Below are positions 15,367-24,489 of a stretch of DNA of 64,000 nucleotides, piece after piece. The DNA is from MGIIa-L3 sp11892u (GTDB lineage: Archaea > Thermoplasmatota > Poseidoniia > Poseidoniales > Poseidoniaceae). Both the position numbers and the translations under genes were made by a program. The notes under the pieces were generated by a model. The model was given only the letters and a program-made list of their open reading frames with translations. It had not been told where the DNA came from and did no database searches. Numbering within the stretch: the stretch's first letter is position 1; every line of letters begins with the position of its first letter. The stretch covers positions 35,682-99,681 of the forward strand of contig CBFHXB010000007.1 in NCBI GenBank assembly GCA_965659685.1, given 5' to 3'.

Positions 15367-16233
15367 TCACTGTCCGGTGAAGGAGGGGATTCGCTTCTCC
15401 ACATATGCGGCGATGCCTTCCTTGGCGTCGTCGCTGAAGAAGAGGGCTGCCTGCAGTTCACGCTCGAGCGCAAGGTGGTACTCGAAGGGGATCTCGGGTC
15501 CGGTCTGGCAGGAGCGCTTGATGTTGCCCACGGCCTTGGCGGCCTTGTTGGGGAGGGTGAATTGGGCGCTGACCCAGTCGAGCATCATCTCTCGGAATTC
15601 GGTCGCGTTTCCTTCCCAAATTTGGTTGATCAGGGTGTGGTTCTTGGCGTCCTCGAAGGACATCAGTTCACCGGTCACCATCATCTCAAGGGCCTTGGCC
15701 TTGCCGATGAGGCGGGTCAGACGAGCGGTGCCACCGGTCCCTGCGAGCACGCCGAGGTTGATCTCAGGCAGGCCGAGCTTTCCGCTGTTCTTTCGAGCGA
15801 TCCGGATGTCTGCGGCCATGGCGATTTCGAGACCGCCACCGACCGCGTGGCCGTTGATGGCCGCGATGACGATCTTTGGGGTCTGCTCGAGGCGAGACAG
15901 GGTCTCGTTGGCGTGAAGGCAGAAGTTGTACTTGAAGCCGGGCGAGACGCTGTTCAGCATCTTGATGGAAGCACCTGCGGAGAAGAATTTCTCACCGGAA
16001 CCGGTGATGACGATGGCCGTCACCTTGTCGTCGAAACGGGCGCGGATGATGGCGTCGTCAAAATCACGGAACATGCCGTGGGTGTAGGTGTTCACCGCGG
16101 TCGCGTCGCCCTGCAAGGGCTCGCCACCGGAGTCGGAGGCGAGTTCGATGACGGCAATGCCGTTGTCGGTGGTCCCGTAGTTGACGAGGTTGTTGGGCAT
16201 CGCTTCGAAGGTCAGGCCGTAGAGGTCGGACAT
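15367..16233 (-). CDS. Enoyl-CoA hydratase/isomerase family protein
   Basis: 288 residues with the crotonase fold. FFSAGASIKML gives the first oxyanion-hole region, NGHAVGGGLEIAMAADIRIA the second with the first catalytic Glu, and LPEINLGVLAGTGGTARL the second catalytic Glu. Both acids of true hydratases are kept. An N-terminal extension of about 20 residues (MSDLYGLTFEAMPNNLVNYG) precedes the usual start. It would hydrate trans-2-enoyl-CoA or isomerise a related ester, and could serve beta-oxidation or aromatic-CoA breakdown. It is downstream of the GGR-family flavoprotein on the same strand. Confidence 0.88.
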   Translation of the reverse strand: MSDLYGLTFEAMPNNLVNYGTTDNGIAVIELASDSGGEPLQGDATAVNTYTHGMFRDFDDAIIRARFDDKVTAIVITGSGEKFFSAGASIKMLNSVSPGFKYNFCLHANETLSRLEQTPKIVIAAINGHAVGGGLEIAMAADIRIARKNSGKLGLPEINLGVLAGTGGTARLTRLIGKAKALEMMVTGELMSFEDAKNHTLINQIWEGNATEFREMMLDWVSAQFTLPNKAAKAVGNIKRSCQTGPEIPFEYHLALERELQAALFFSDDAKEGIAAYVEKRIPSFTGQ

Positions 16234-16276
16234 GACCCGCCCAATGGAAGAGCGGTAATGAAGCAATCGCAGCGGC

Positions 16277-17539
16277 TCAAACCAGCGTCGCCTCCGTCTC
16301 GTGGGCCTCTCCGTCCCTGCTTTCGAAGGAGGTCTGGCCCCCTCCTCGTCGTGCGGCTTCCCAACGGGCCTTTACGGCAAGTGCCTCCTCGCTTTGTTCC
16401 CACGTGTCGCGGGCTTTAGCAGCCCGGAAAGGCAGGCGCTTTGGGCGCGTGAGACCCTGCCCACGTTCCAGCATGAAAGGGGAGGTCAGTGCGAAAACAA
16501 GACGCTTGATCAAACTCGGACGGAACAAACGGCCGATCCAACGCAAGCCGTCGCCAGAGCGGTCCTGATCGCGCATCCATTGCTTGCACATGCGCTTGAA
16601 GGTCCGATCTCCAACCCGATTCATCAGCCAGCGGTTGGCGACGCTGGTTTGCACGTAAGGAAGGAGGTGGCGCCGCACTTCCTTCTCGTAGGAAGGGCCG
16701 CCCAGCATGTCTTGGGCAGCCAACACCCCGGACCAGACCGCCATGCGCATGCCGAAGCCCCACATGAAATCCTGAAGGCCACCGGATTCACCGACGAAGT
16801 GTTGTCCGGTTTCCGGCACCGTGTAATGCCCGTTCAGGGTGAAATCGCCTTTCCCTCCAACCCGCTTGATGGGCTCCATGTCGATGTCTGGGTAGAGGCG
16901 TTGGTACGTGGCGATGCACTCGTTTAGGAAGCGTTCACTCTTCTTTTGCTTGCGCCACAGGCAAGTGCAGATGAGGCCGATGCCATCGATGATGATCAGG
17001 TAACTGTACGCCCCAGGTGCGAGCTTGTCGTTGAGTTGGAAGGCGATGTGGTCCGGGTGAGAGGTGCGGAAGATCTCGCCAAGTGCAAGGGCAGAGGTGT
17101 CCTTCGGACCGCAGGCCACGATGTCCGCGTCCTTCTCGTCGATGCGTGATTTGTAGTGCAAAGTTGCACCTGCTTCAATGGCCATCCGCTTGAAGGCTTG
17201 ATCGATGGTATGGTCTGAGGTTCCACGCTCAACGATGCGGTAGGCCACGCCGTCCGTCTTTGCCTGGGTCACCTCATCGTCTGGATGGATGAGGTCCACC
17301 ACCGAGAACTCGGTCGCACGGAAGGCGGTTGAATCGAAGCCCCACGATTCCAATTGTTCGAAGAAATCCTCGTCCATGCTCCAGTTTTCCAAGGCCTGAA
17401 AATCACCGTCAAAGCGGGCACCTGAATCCGCACGAATGTCATGGACGTGAACTTCACGCCCGGCACGCGCCAGCAATGTGGCGGCGGCGAGCCCAGAAAG
17501 CCCGGCGCCCATCACGGTGACCGGGGGCGGACCGTCCAT
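16277..17539 (-). CDS. Geranylgeranyl reductase-family FAD oxidoreductase
   Basis: 420 residues. The N-terminal Rossmann dinucleotide-binding motif VMGAGLSGLAAATLLARAG is followed by an acidic strand end (VHVHD). The middle has DKLAPGAYSYLIIIDGIG and VGESGGLQDFMWGFGMRMA, typical of geranylgeranyl reductase / PHBH-type flavoproteins. Relatives saturate archaeal isoprenoid lipid chains. The C-terminal 100 residues are basic and hydrophobic and may associate with membrane. The ATG at 17539 starts just before the FAD motif; an ATG at 17593 would overlap the divergent moaE start. The exact substrate is not shown. Confidence 0.8.
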   Translation of the reverse strand: MDGPPPVTVMGAGLSGLAAATLLARAGREVHVHDIRADSGARFDGDFQALENWSMDEDFFEQLESWGFDSTAFRATEFSVVDLIHPDDEVTQAKTDGVAYRIVERGTSDHTIDQAFKRMAIEAGATLHYKSRIDEKDADIVACGPKDTSALALGEIFRTSHPDHIAFQLNDKLAPGAYSYLIIIDGIGLICTCLWRKQKKSERFLNECIATYQRLYPDIDMEPIKRVGGKGDFTLNGHYTVPETGQHFVGESGGLQDFMWGFGMRMAVWSGVLAAQDMLGGPSYEKEVRRHLLPYVQTSVANRWLMNRVGDRTFKRMCKQWMRDQDRSGDGLRWIGRLFRPSLIKRLVFALTSPFMLERGQGLTRPKRLPFRAAKARDTWEQSEEALAVKARWEAARRGGGQTSFESRDGEAHETEATLV

Positions 17540-17591
17540 GGTTGGACAACGGCGCGGAGGGTTTGAAGGATGCGCTGTGTGAGCATCGCTC

Positions 17592-18032
17592 ATGCCCACG
17601 GCCCCCTCCTCCTTCGAGGTGATTGTGGACACGCCCGCTACGCGGCTGAACCCTGACGCGCTCCTGCAACGCCTCCCCGTGGACGGGGTGGGGGCCGTGG
17701 TCCGTTTCGTGGGGCTTACGCGAGGGAAAGAGGGCGATTCAAACGTGCTTCGGCTCGAATTTGATGCCTGGCAGGAAGAACTTCCGAAGGTTCTGCACGC
17801 GTTGGCTTCCCAAGCCGCAGAGACCTACGGCCTTCGGGCGGTGGTCATCGCGCACCGGACTGGGAGCGTGGAACCGGAGGAGCCGATCGTGGCCATCCAC
17901 GTGGGTTCCGCCCACCGTGCAGCGGCGTTCGATGCCTGCCGCTGGCTCATCGATGAACTCAAGCAGCAGGCCCCCCTGTGGAAGAAGGAGGTGACGGATC
18001 ATGGAGCCACATGGAAAGCAGGACTCGGTTGA
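17592..18032 (+). CDS. moaE: Molybdopterin synthase large subunit MoaE
   Basis: 146 residues, the normal MoaE length. It transfers sulfur from the MoaD thiocarboxylate to cyclic pyranopterin monophosphate. Landmarks: GAVVRFVGLTRG near 33-45, VVIAHRTGSVEPEEPIVAIHV, SAHRAAAFDACRWLIDELKQ, and the C-terminal PLWKKEVTDHGATW with the catalytic Lys pair. It overlaps moaC by 32 bases, so the two are cotranslated. No MoaD is in the window. The ATG at 17592 is divergent from the flavoprotein, with a short shared promoter. Confidence 0.93.
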   Translation: MPTAPSSFEVIVDTPATRLNPDALLQRLPVDGVGAVVRFVGLTRGKEGDSNVLRLEFDAWQEELPKVLHALASQAAETYGLRAVVIAHRTGSVEPEEPIVAIHVGSAHRAAAFDACRWLIDELKQQAPLWKKEVTDHGATWKAGLG

Positions 18033-18474
18033 GATTGAGGGCATCGTGGACATTGGACGGAAGCCCGCAGTGGCACGTCGTGCGGTGGCCGAAGGTTGGG
18101 TCACGCTTCGTCCGGAAACCCTGCTGGCCATCGTCCAGGGTCACGTGGCCAAGGGCGACGTTCGAGAGGCTTCGACGATCGCAGCCATTCAGGCCGTGAA
18201 AGAGACGCCACGGTTGATTCCACATTGCCATCCCGTCCCGATTGAATCGTGCAAAGTTCGTTGGCACGTGCAAAAAGATCGGCTGGGCTGTGAAGTCGAA
18301 GTCGGAGCGCACTATCGAACCGGCATCGAGATGGAGGCCTTGGCGGGCGTGAGCGCCGGTTTGCTGTGTGCGTTCGACATGGTGAAATCGCTGGAAAAAG
18401 ACGAACATGGTCAGTACCCCGTTGCACGAATCGACGGCCTTCGTGTCCTTGAGAAGCACAAGGGCACGGCGTGA
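18001..18474 (+). CDS. moaC: Cyclic pyranopterin monophosphate synthase MoaC
   Basis: 157 residues. With MoaA, it converts GTP into cyclic pyranopterin monophosphate at the start of molybdenum cofactor synthesis. The family signature RLIPHCHPVPIESC and TGIEMEALAGVSAGLLCAFDMVKS are intact. The N-terminal VDIGRKPAVARRAVAEGWV matches the MoaC substrate loop. It begins inside moaE (32-base overlap) and is followed after 46 bases by glpX on the same strand. The ATG at 18001 gives the standard start. Confidence 0.94.
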   Translation: MEPHGKQDSVEIEGIVDIGRKPAVARRAVAEGWVTLRPETLLAIVQGHVAKGDVREASTIAAIQAVKETPRLIPHCHPVPIESCKVRWHVQKDRLGCEVEVGAHYRTGIEMEALAGVSAGLLCAFDMVKSLEKDEHGQYPVARIDGLRVLEKHKGTA

Positions 18475-18520
18475 AATCCCCTCCGGTGTGTTCATCACCC
18501 GCCCTTCTTTGTCGGGGTCC

Positions 18521-19471
18521 ATGCGCGTCGGCGACGTCTGGCCCCACCTCCTCGAAGCCGTGGACATGGCCGCCTTGGCCAGCGCTGAATGGCGAGGCCT
18601 TGGCGACAAGGACGCCGCAGACGGGGCTGCCGTTGAAGCGATGCGCCGCTCTTTTGATCACGCTCCCTTCGACGGCCGTGTGGCCATCGGCGAGGGTGAA
18701 CGTGACGACGCGCCCATGCTCTACATCGGAGAACCCATTGGGGCCGAAGTCGGCAAGGCAGGAGCGCTCCAACTTGACATCGCCGTCGATCCGCTTGAGT
18801 GCACCAACAACTGTGCCGATAACCTGCCGAATTCCATCGCCGTGCTCGCTGCTGCGCCTCGAGGGGCGCTCTTGCACGCCCCCGATTGTTACATGGACAA
18901 AATCGCGGCAGGACCCGCGCTTGCGGGTCATGTTGACCTTGATGGAGGCGTGGCGTGGAACCTTGAACAAGCCGCCCATGCCCTCGACCGAGAGGTCGCC
19001 GAGGTTCGCGTGGTTGCCCTCGACCGAGAGCGGCATGCCGACCTCGTCCGCGACGTGCGGGCAGCCGGTGCGCAACTCGAATTGATGTCCGACGGTGACG
19101 TCAGTGCCGCCATTTGGGCGGCACGCGACGATGGCCCCTTCGACCTGCTCATGGGCATTGGGGCAGCCCCTGAAGGCGTCATCACGGCCGCCGCCATCCG
19201 CGGCCTTGGCGGTGTGTTCCAAGGCCGACTTGTGCTCCGGAACGACGAGGAGGCGGCCCGGGCCGCGACGATGGTCGGTGACGACCTGGACCGTCGCTGG
19301 GAGGCCGAGGACCTTTGCAGGTCCAAGGATGCGGTGTTCATCGCGGCAGGAGTCTGCGACGGCTACCTTCCCGGTGTGGTGATGGACGAACACCGAACCG
19401 TGACCAGCAGCGAAATCATCGACGTCGCTTCCGGTACCCGTCGGTCCATCGTGACCGAGCGTCGCCGGTGA
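18521..19471 (+). CDS. glpX: Class II fructose-1,6-bisphosphatase (GlpX type)
   Basis: 316 residues. DKDAADGAAVEAMRRSF (29-45), then GRVAIGEGERDDAPMLYIGE (52-71) with the metal-binding GEGERD, and AVDPLECTNNCADNLPNSIAV identify GlpX. It removes the 1-phosphate of fructose 1,6-bisphosphate in gluconeogenesis. The usual DPIEGT loop reads DPLECT here, a small change near the active site. ATG 18521 (MRVGDVWPHLLEAVD) fits; an upstream ATG would overlap moaC. With the aldolase at 14293 it could form the upper gluconeogenic route. Confidence 0.92.
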   Translation: MRVGDVWPHLLEAVDMAALASAEWRGLGDKDAADGAAVEAMRRSFDHAPFDGRVAIGEGERDDAPMLYIGEPIGAEVGKAGALQLDIAVDPLECTNNCADNLPNSIAVLAAAPRGALLHAPDCYMDKIAAGPALAGHVDLDGGVAWNLEQAAHALDREVAEVRVVALDRERHADLVRDVRAAGAQLELMSDGDVSAAIWAARDDGPFDLLMGIGAAPEGVITAAAIRGLGGVFQGRLVLRNDEEAARAATMVGDDLDRRWEAEDLCRSKDAVFIAAGVCDGYLPGVVMDEHRTVTSSEIIDVASGTRRSIVTERRR

Positions 19472-19506
19472 CAAGGGTTCTTCATTCCGAAGTCGTGCCG
19501 AGGCAC

Positions 19507-20415
19507 ATGGACGTCGTTGTGGTCGGCAGCCTTGCTTACGATTCGATTCAAACACCTGCAGCCAAGGGTGAACGCCTGCTTGGTGGCTCTGCGACTTATG
19601 CAGGCCTCGCTTCCTCGGCATGCGACGCCTCATGTGGCGTTGTGGGCGTCGTCGGTAACGACTTCCGTCCGGAAGATCGCGACCTCTTGGCCGAGAGCGG
19701 ACTCGACCTTGCTGGGCTTGTCACGGCCGAGGGCAACACCTTCCATTGGGAGGGCGAGTACAGCGGTGCGATGGGTGAGGCGTCAACCCTGAACACCGAA
19801 CTCAATGTCTTCGAAGCCTTCGACCCTGAGGTGCCCGAGGCATGGGTTTCGCCGAAGGTCCTCTTCTGCGCCAACCTTCACCCTGCGCTGCAAGCCAAAG
19901 TGCTGGACCAGTGTTCACCCACGCGCTTGCGCATGCTCGATTCGATGAACCTCTGGATCGACATCGCCCGTCCTTTGCTGGACGACGTGCTTCAGCGCGT
20001 TGACGTCGTGGTCTTGAACGACGGAGAAGTGCGCATGCTCGCCGACGACGCGAACCTCGTTCGGGCGGCGCAGTGGCTTCACGGTCAACTGCAGCCTGGG
20101 GCCATCCTGATCGTCAAGCGAGGCGAGCACGGCGTGCTTGCCTTGCATCCGAGCGGGCTGCTCCATGTGCCCTCTGTGCCCTCACCGGGGCTTGTCGACC
20201 CGACGGGTTGCGGGGACAGCTTCGCAGGCACATTGGCCGCTCACCTTTCGAAAGGTGAGGGCCCTGTGGGTCGAGAGGAACTGCGCACGGGCTTGGAACA
20301 CGCGGCCGTGGTTGCGAGTTACACCCTGCAAGGTCTCGGCGTCACGGGTCTGGTGGCCATGGACCGCCAAGATCGCGAAGCACGCTTGCAGGTCCTTCGT
20401 GGCTTGACCCGCTGA
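19507..20415 (+). CDS. PfkB-family carbohydrate or nucleoside kinase
   Basis: 302 residues of the ribokinase (PfkB) fold. It starts MDVVVVGSLAYDSIQTPAAKG, has the substrate-side LLGGSATYAGLASSA, and ends with signature 2, VDPTGCGDSFAGTLAAHL, with catalytic Asp 237. It phosphorylates a sugar or nucleoside with ATP; the specific substrate is not clear. The gene lies 35 bases after glpX and is probably cotranscribed. Stops of this gene and the convergent orphan membrane protein are back to back. Confidence 0.88.
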   Translation: MDVVVVGSLAYDSIQTPAAKGERLLGGSATYAGLASSACDASCGVVGVVGNDFRPEDRDLLAESGLDLAGLVTAEGNTFHWEGEYSGAMGEASTLNTELNVFEAFDPEVPEAWVSPKVLFCANLHPALQAKVLDQCSPTRLRMLDSMNLWIDIARPLLDDVLQRVDVVVLNDGEVRMLADDANLVRAAQWLHGQLQPGAILIVKRGEHGVLALHPSGLLHVPSVPSPGLVDPTGCGDSFAGTLAAHLSKGEGPVGREELRTGLEHAAVVASYTLQGLGVTGLVAMDRQDREARLQVLRGLTR

Positions 20416-22113
20416 TCACCGGTCAAGGCGGTCAAGGTCCATGTACGCGCGTGCTTGGGCTGGCTCTGAATTGACTTCGACCATGTCCCTGAAGGACGAG
20501 GCAATTTGACCTTGGCGTTCCCCCCTCAGGGTTTCTTCGGGGTCCGGCAACGGGTCGATTGAGATCTGGCCCAGCAATTGGCGGAGCTCATCGTCTGGCC
20601 GCTCTCCACCGGAGGAACCGGCGTGGGTGCGCGTGTGTTCGTCAACAATGGCTTGTGAGGTTGAGTCGGAGCGGAGGCGCGTCCGTTGCCACGTGCTTAG
20701 TGGGACTGCATCTTCCGATGCGACGGCTTCTCCGTCCTCGTCACCGTACATGGCAGCGTAGTCCTGCTCTTGCGGGGAGGGAGGAGGGGAGCGAAGTGCT
20801 GCATCAAAGAGGCCGCCGAGGCTGTTTCGACGGGTTCGGGATGTGGCTCGCCCGTGGCGTGGGATGAGGTGCCGTGGGCCTGTGGTTCCGTTCTTTGGTC
20901 GCAGGTTGACGGGTTGCCCTGAAGGAGCAACCTGCTGGTGGTCCTCGGCACGTCGTGCCGTACCGACGATGCCTTGGACATGGACGGGAAGCGGCGACGG
21001 TTCAGGTTGAGCCGTTGGCGCAGGAGATGCTGGCTCGTCGAAGCCCATCACGGGGAAGGTTGGTGCAGGTTCGGGTTCTTGCACCGGCCGGGAGTGCCCA
21101 TTCGGGCCAACAAAACTCGGCAAATACGGCTCGGCGCCCTGGTCGAAAGCCGGGAGCGGAGCCTCCACACGAGGAGCAGGCAGAGCACGCTGTTCTTGAT
21201 GGACGGGCTGCCAACCGTTTCCGCTCACGCCGAACGGTGAAGCAGCCTCTTCTCGCGCCTGTTGTGCAGCCTCTCGATCGACCGGTGTGCGTGGATGCAA
21301 TGCGTTGTGCGAGGGCTCGGGAAGCCCCTCACGCTGCTCCACCATCATGCGCTGCGCTCTGGCATGCAAACCGTCCTGCGCGGGCGGGACCGGCATCTGC
21401 ACCTGAACAGGCGCGAGGTATGCGTCGGATTGCATGGGAGCGCGCCGGTCTTCGATGGTGATGTTCACCGAGGCGGGGCTACGAGGACCGTCGAGGCTGG
21501 GGAGGGGTTCGTCGTTGAAGAAATCCGACATGATGGTCTCGTCCACGGACGTGCGAGGAACCACCTCGCCTTCGAGCAAGCCTGCGATTGGCCGAGGGAC
21601 GTGAAGCGCTTCCGGGGTTGAACGTGGCCGGAGGAACTCGTCGATGCCTTCCCTTGCGTCCGGAAGCGACATGCCTGCCATCAGGCGCCCCATCAGGTAT
21701 GCGAGCATCATCAGCTTCCCGTCAGCGCCGGTGATGACGTGGCACTCTCCGTTGTGCAGGTCCACGGTCAGGGTGGGTCGGCGCGTGAGGGCCCATGCTC
21801 CCACAAGGATGCATCCGAGGGTCATGACGACGTTTCGCACCGCGGGCAACTCGATGGCCCACCCGGCCATTCCGATGAGGATCAAACCGAACAGGTGGCT
21901 GTACGGCGGCATCAGGTGGGTCTGGTGATGGTTGAATGAACTGATCGAGGAGAGGGGCAAGGTGGTGGTCTTGCCCTCCTTCGCTCGGATGAGCAATGCG
22001 GAAGGGTCGACCTCAACGGCCACCCTTCCTCGCATCCCAGCCAGACGCAGCCCGTCAAGGACCTCGCGGTCCAACTGCATCGGGCCGGCAGATGCCGGCA
22101 CGATTTCTCCCAT
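20416..22113 (-). CDS. Orphan membrane protein with long disordered tail
   Basis: 565 residues. Two adjacent membrane helices near residues 68-110 (HLFGLILIGMAGWAIELPAV and VVMTLGCILVGAWAL) follow a short soluble N-terminal domain resembling a PH-like or bypass domain. After residue about 200 the chain is Pro, Glu and Arg rich and probably disordered, with a more ordered acidic end (GERPDDELRQLLGQISIDPL). I choose ATG 22113, preceded by a TTGATATC TATA-like box at about 25 bases. Longer in-frame starts overlap the upstream gene. The function is unknown. Confidence 0.7.
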   Translation of the reverse strand: MGEIVPASAGPMQLDREVLDGLRLAGMRGRVAVEVDPSALLIRAKEGKTTTLPLSSISSFNHHQTHLMPPYSHLFGLILIGMAGWAIELPAVRNVVMTLGCILVGAWALTRRPTLTVDLHNGECHVITGADGKLMMLAYLMGRLMAGMSLPDAREGIDEFLRPRSTPEALHVPRPIAGLLEGEVVPRTSVDETIMSDFFNDEPLPSLDGPRSPASVNITIEDRRAPMQSDAYLAPVQVQMPVPPAQDGLHARAQRMMVEQREGLPEPSHNALHPRTPVDREAAQQAREEAASPFGVSGNGWQPVHQEQRALPAPRVEAPLPAFDQGAEPYLPSFVGPNGHSRPVQEPEPAPTFPVMGFDEPASPAPTAQPEPSPLPVHVQGIVGTARRAEDHQQVAPSGQPVNLRPKNGTTGPRHLIPRHGRATSRTRRNSLGGLFDAALRSPPPSPQEQDYAAMYGDEDGEAVASEDAVPLSTWQRTRLRSDSTSQAIVDEHTRTHAGSSGGERPDDELRQLLGQISIDPLPDPEETLRGERQGQIASSFRDMVEVNSEPAQARAYMDLDRLDR

Positions 22114-22202
22114 CTGCTCGCACTTGGTGGAATGGGATATCAATGCTCCCTCAACGCAGCAGCCCCACGGCGAGGTTGGACGACAGGTCTCCGTTCGCCG
22201 AA

Positions 22203-23225
22203 TCAGGCCTCGAACTCGATTCGTCCTGATCCGATGATGCGTGGTTTCGAGTCCAGTTGGGCGATGATGGCTTGAGGCGGAGATTGGGCTCGGATCAGCG
22301 CCGGGTTGGACCATTCCACGGAAAGGGCATTTCCGTCGGCCGCCGTGACCCGTCCAACAACAAATTGCAGGTCAACGGAAAGGTGGATCACGTCGCCTTC
22401 TTGCAAGGTGCGTCGTTGGAACGGCGAGGGCGTCAAATGCACCGTGGAGCGGACGTGGGGTTGCATGGCCGGTGGCCGGTGGGTGCCCGTCCTGGGGTCG
22501 TCCACGGGTGGATGAACGATGAGGGTCCCGCCCGAAAGGTGGGCCTCCTGAGCGTTTCGAAGGGCCAAGCCGACGCGGTCTCCGGCGGTGGCGGCGGGGA
22601 CGTCGTCGTCCATGACTTGCAGGGACTTGGCCGTGCCACCACCTTCAGCGGGCAGCAGAAGCAACTCGTCGTGCTGGTTCACGGTGCCAGCCTGCACATA
22701 GCCGATGGCGACCAGGCCGATGCCTCTGACGTTGAAATGCTGGTCGACAGGGATGATGAGCGGTTGCATTGATGCTTCGGCGAGTTCCTCGGCCAAATCG
22801 TCCATCAGCGCGTACAAGCGTTCGCGCAGGTGCGGTCCGTCCTCCGGTTCGAAAGTCCAAGCGCCCAAGCCTGCCTGTTGGAAGAGGGCCTTGACTTGGT
22901 CTTCGTCGATCCAGCCGCCGTCCTTCGGACGGATGACGGCAAGGCCTCGCTCAAGTCCTGCGCTGGCGAAGGCGACAAGGGCTTCCCCAAGGGTGGCATC
23001 GACGGCCTCCACCTCGATCAAGCCGACCCGTGCCGCAGACAGGGCGTTCAGGAGCGGACGGAGGCGTTCGGGATACTTCGCCGGTCGGATGATGGAGAGG
23101 ATGCGGGCTCCTGATTCCCCCGTTTCCTTGTGGACATAGGTGTGCACGTCACGCTGGTCGCTGGGTTTGGCGATCAACCGTGCGAGGTCATCGGTGGCCA
23201 CAGCGGCGATGTTCAGGACCGGCAT
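22203..23225 (-). CDS. EF1A/SelB-like protein lacking the GTPase site
   Basis: 340 residues. The C-terminal two-thirds resemble domains II and III of translational GTPases: PLIIPVDQHFNVRGIGLVAI, GYVQAGTVNQHDELLLLPAEG, then a KSLQVMDDDVPAATAGDRVG block. The N-terminal domain begins LNIAAVATDDLARLIAK where the P-loop GHVDHGKST would stand. No P-loop, DxxG or NKxD motif was found. It is therefore a paralog that probably no longer hydrolyses GTP, possibly acting on tRNA or the ribosome. It is 24 bases from the thioesterase gene on the same strand. Confidence 0.75.
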   Translation of the reverse strand: MPVLNIAAVATDDLARLIAKPSDQRDVHTYVHKETGESGARILSIIRPAKYPERLRPLLNALSAARVGLIEVEAVDATLGEALVAFASAGLERGLAVIRPKDGGWIDEDQVKALFQQAGLGAWTFEPEDGPHLRERLYALMDDLAEELAEASMQPLIIPVDQHFNVRGIGLVAIGYVQAGTVNQHDELLLLPAEGGGTAKSLQVMDDDVPAATAGDRVGLALRNAQEAHLSGGTLIVHPPVDDPRTGTHRPPAMQPHVRSTVHLTPSPFQRRTLQEGDVIHLSVDLQFVVGRVTAADGNALSVEWSNPALIRAQSPPQAIIAQLDSKPRIIGSGRIEFEA

Positions 23226-23249
23226 GAGGGGGCCTCGTGGTGTTCCACA

Positions 23250-23759
23250 TCAAGCCTTGGACGCTGCACGATTGCGAAGCATGTTCGCTCGGAGTTCCTC
23301 AGCGTGAGCCCATTCACGTTCGGCTTCTTCCCCTTCTGCAACGAGTTGGGGGATGGGAATGGGTCGCATCATGGAGTCGATGGCGACGAAGAAGAAGTAC
23401 CCTTCACAAATGGGCCTCCGCGCCCAATCCGACTTGCTCATCGACTGTGCGGTCACCTTCACGCACGCCGTGTGGGTGGATGTGAACACGACTTGCCCGG
23501 TCACCTCCAAGAGGTCCCCTTGGCGAGCAGGAGCGATGAAGGTCAGGGTGTCGATGGAGATGGTCACGAATTCGCGGTGTGCGAATTTCGCACACGCGAT
23601 GCCGCCTGCCTTGTCCATGAGGGACAGAAGGCGGCCACCGAACAGCGTGTCGTAGGCGTTGGTGTCCTGAGGAAAGACCTCCTCGATGAGGGTCACGGGT
23701 TCGATGGAGAACGGTTGCACGATGGCCGCTCGCGAGCGTCGGTCATGAAGCCTCGCCAT
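23250..23759 (-). CDS. Hotdog-fold acyl-CoA thioesterase
   Basis: 169 residues. DTNAYDTLFGGRLLSLMDKA, followed by GGIACAKFAHREFVTISIDT, is the YciA / acyl-CoA hydrolase signature, with the catalytic Asp on the hotdog helix. It hydrolyses acyl-CoA thioesters in the cytoplasm; chain length is not evident. ATG 23759 (MARLHDRRSRAAIVQPFS) is preferred, since longer in-frame starts run into the divergent PP-loop gene. It could release products of the megasynthase encoded 10 kb away, but nothing in the sequence links them. Confidence 0.85.
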   Translation of the reverse strand: MARLHDRRSRAAIVQPFSIEPVTLIEEVFPQDTNAYDTLFGGRLLSLMDKAGGIACAKFAHREFVTISIDTLTFIAPARQGDLLEVTGQVVFTSTHTACVKVTAQSMSKSDWARRPICEGYFFFVAIDSMMRPIPIPQLVAEGEEAEREWAHAEELRANMLRNRAASKA

Positions 23760-23799
23760 CGGGGAAGCCTCATCACAGGGCTTCGCCGCCCTCACCACG

Positions 23800-24462
23800 A
23801 TGGGGGCGTGCGTCGGCTTGATGTCGGGTGGCATCGATTCTCCCGTCGCTGCAGCGCGGGCCATGCGAGTTGGCTGGACCTTGCATCCCATTCACTTCAG
23901 CATGGAACCCATCACGGGCCCTGAAGCGCAAGAGCGTACCGTCGCGGGATTGCGTCACTTGAGCGCGCTGGACGGACCTTTCGGAGCAACCCTCTCTGAC
24001 CACCTTGAACGGTCCCTCGTGGTGGTTCCCGTTGCGGACGTGATGGCAAAGTTCACTGAACCATGGTGCCACTCAGAATATTTCATTCACATGAAGCGGC
24101 TGTTCAACACGGTCGCCACCCTTCATGCGCGCGACGTTGGAGCGACCCACCTCCTCACCGGTGAGAATTTGGGGCAGGTCTCAAGTCAGACGTTGGGTAA
24201 CCTCGGCGCTGTCGAAGAATCCACGCACCTCGATGTCTTGAGGCCCTTGCTTGGCTTCGACAAATCGGCGATCACCGACATGGCACGGGCCCTTGGCACC
24301 TACGAGCTCAGCATCGGGCCCGAGGTCTGTGACGCCCTCGGTCCAAACCACACCACCACGGTTGGGAACCGTGAGTGGCTTGAGCGGAGCGAGGCCCGAG
24401 TGGGCGGCTTGGCAGCACTTGCGGCCCATGCATGGGCCTCGCGAACCAGCGTGCCCCTCTAA
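23800..24462 (+). CDS. ThiI-like PP-loop sulfurtransferase domain, stand-alone
   Basis: 220 residues. GLMSGGIDSPVAAARAMRVG holds the PP-loop (SGGIDS, 9-14) for ATP pyrophosphate chemistry. HLLTGENLGQVSSQTLGNLG and VLRPLLGFDKSAITDMARAL match the adenylation domain of ThiI, which makes 4-thiouridine in tRNA. The usual N-terminal ferredoxin-like and THUMP domains are absent, as is a rhodanese domain, so tRNA recognition must come from elsewhere. The start at ATG 23800 is close to the first conserved residue. Divergent from the thioesterase. Confidence 0.8.
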   Translation: MGACVGLMSGGIDSPVAAARAMRVGWTLHPIHFSMEPITGPEAQERTVAGLRHLSALDGPFGATLSDHLERSLVVVPVADVMAKFTEPWCHSEYFIHMKRLFNTVATLHARDVGATHLLTGENLGQVSSQTLGNLGAVEESTHLDVLRPLLGFDKSAITDMARALGTYELSIGPEVCDALGPNHTTTVGNREWLERSEARVGGLAALAAHAWASRTSVPL

Positions 24463-24489
24463 GGGCCGAAGGAACACCGCCACGGGGAT

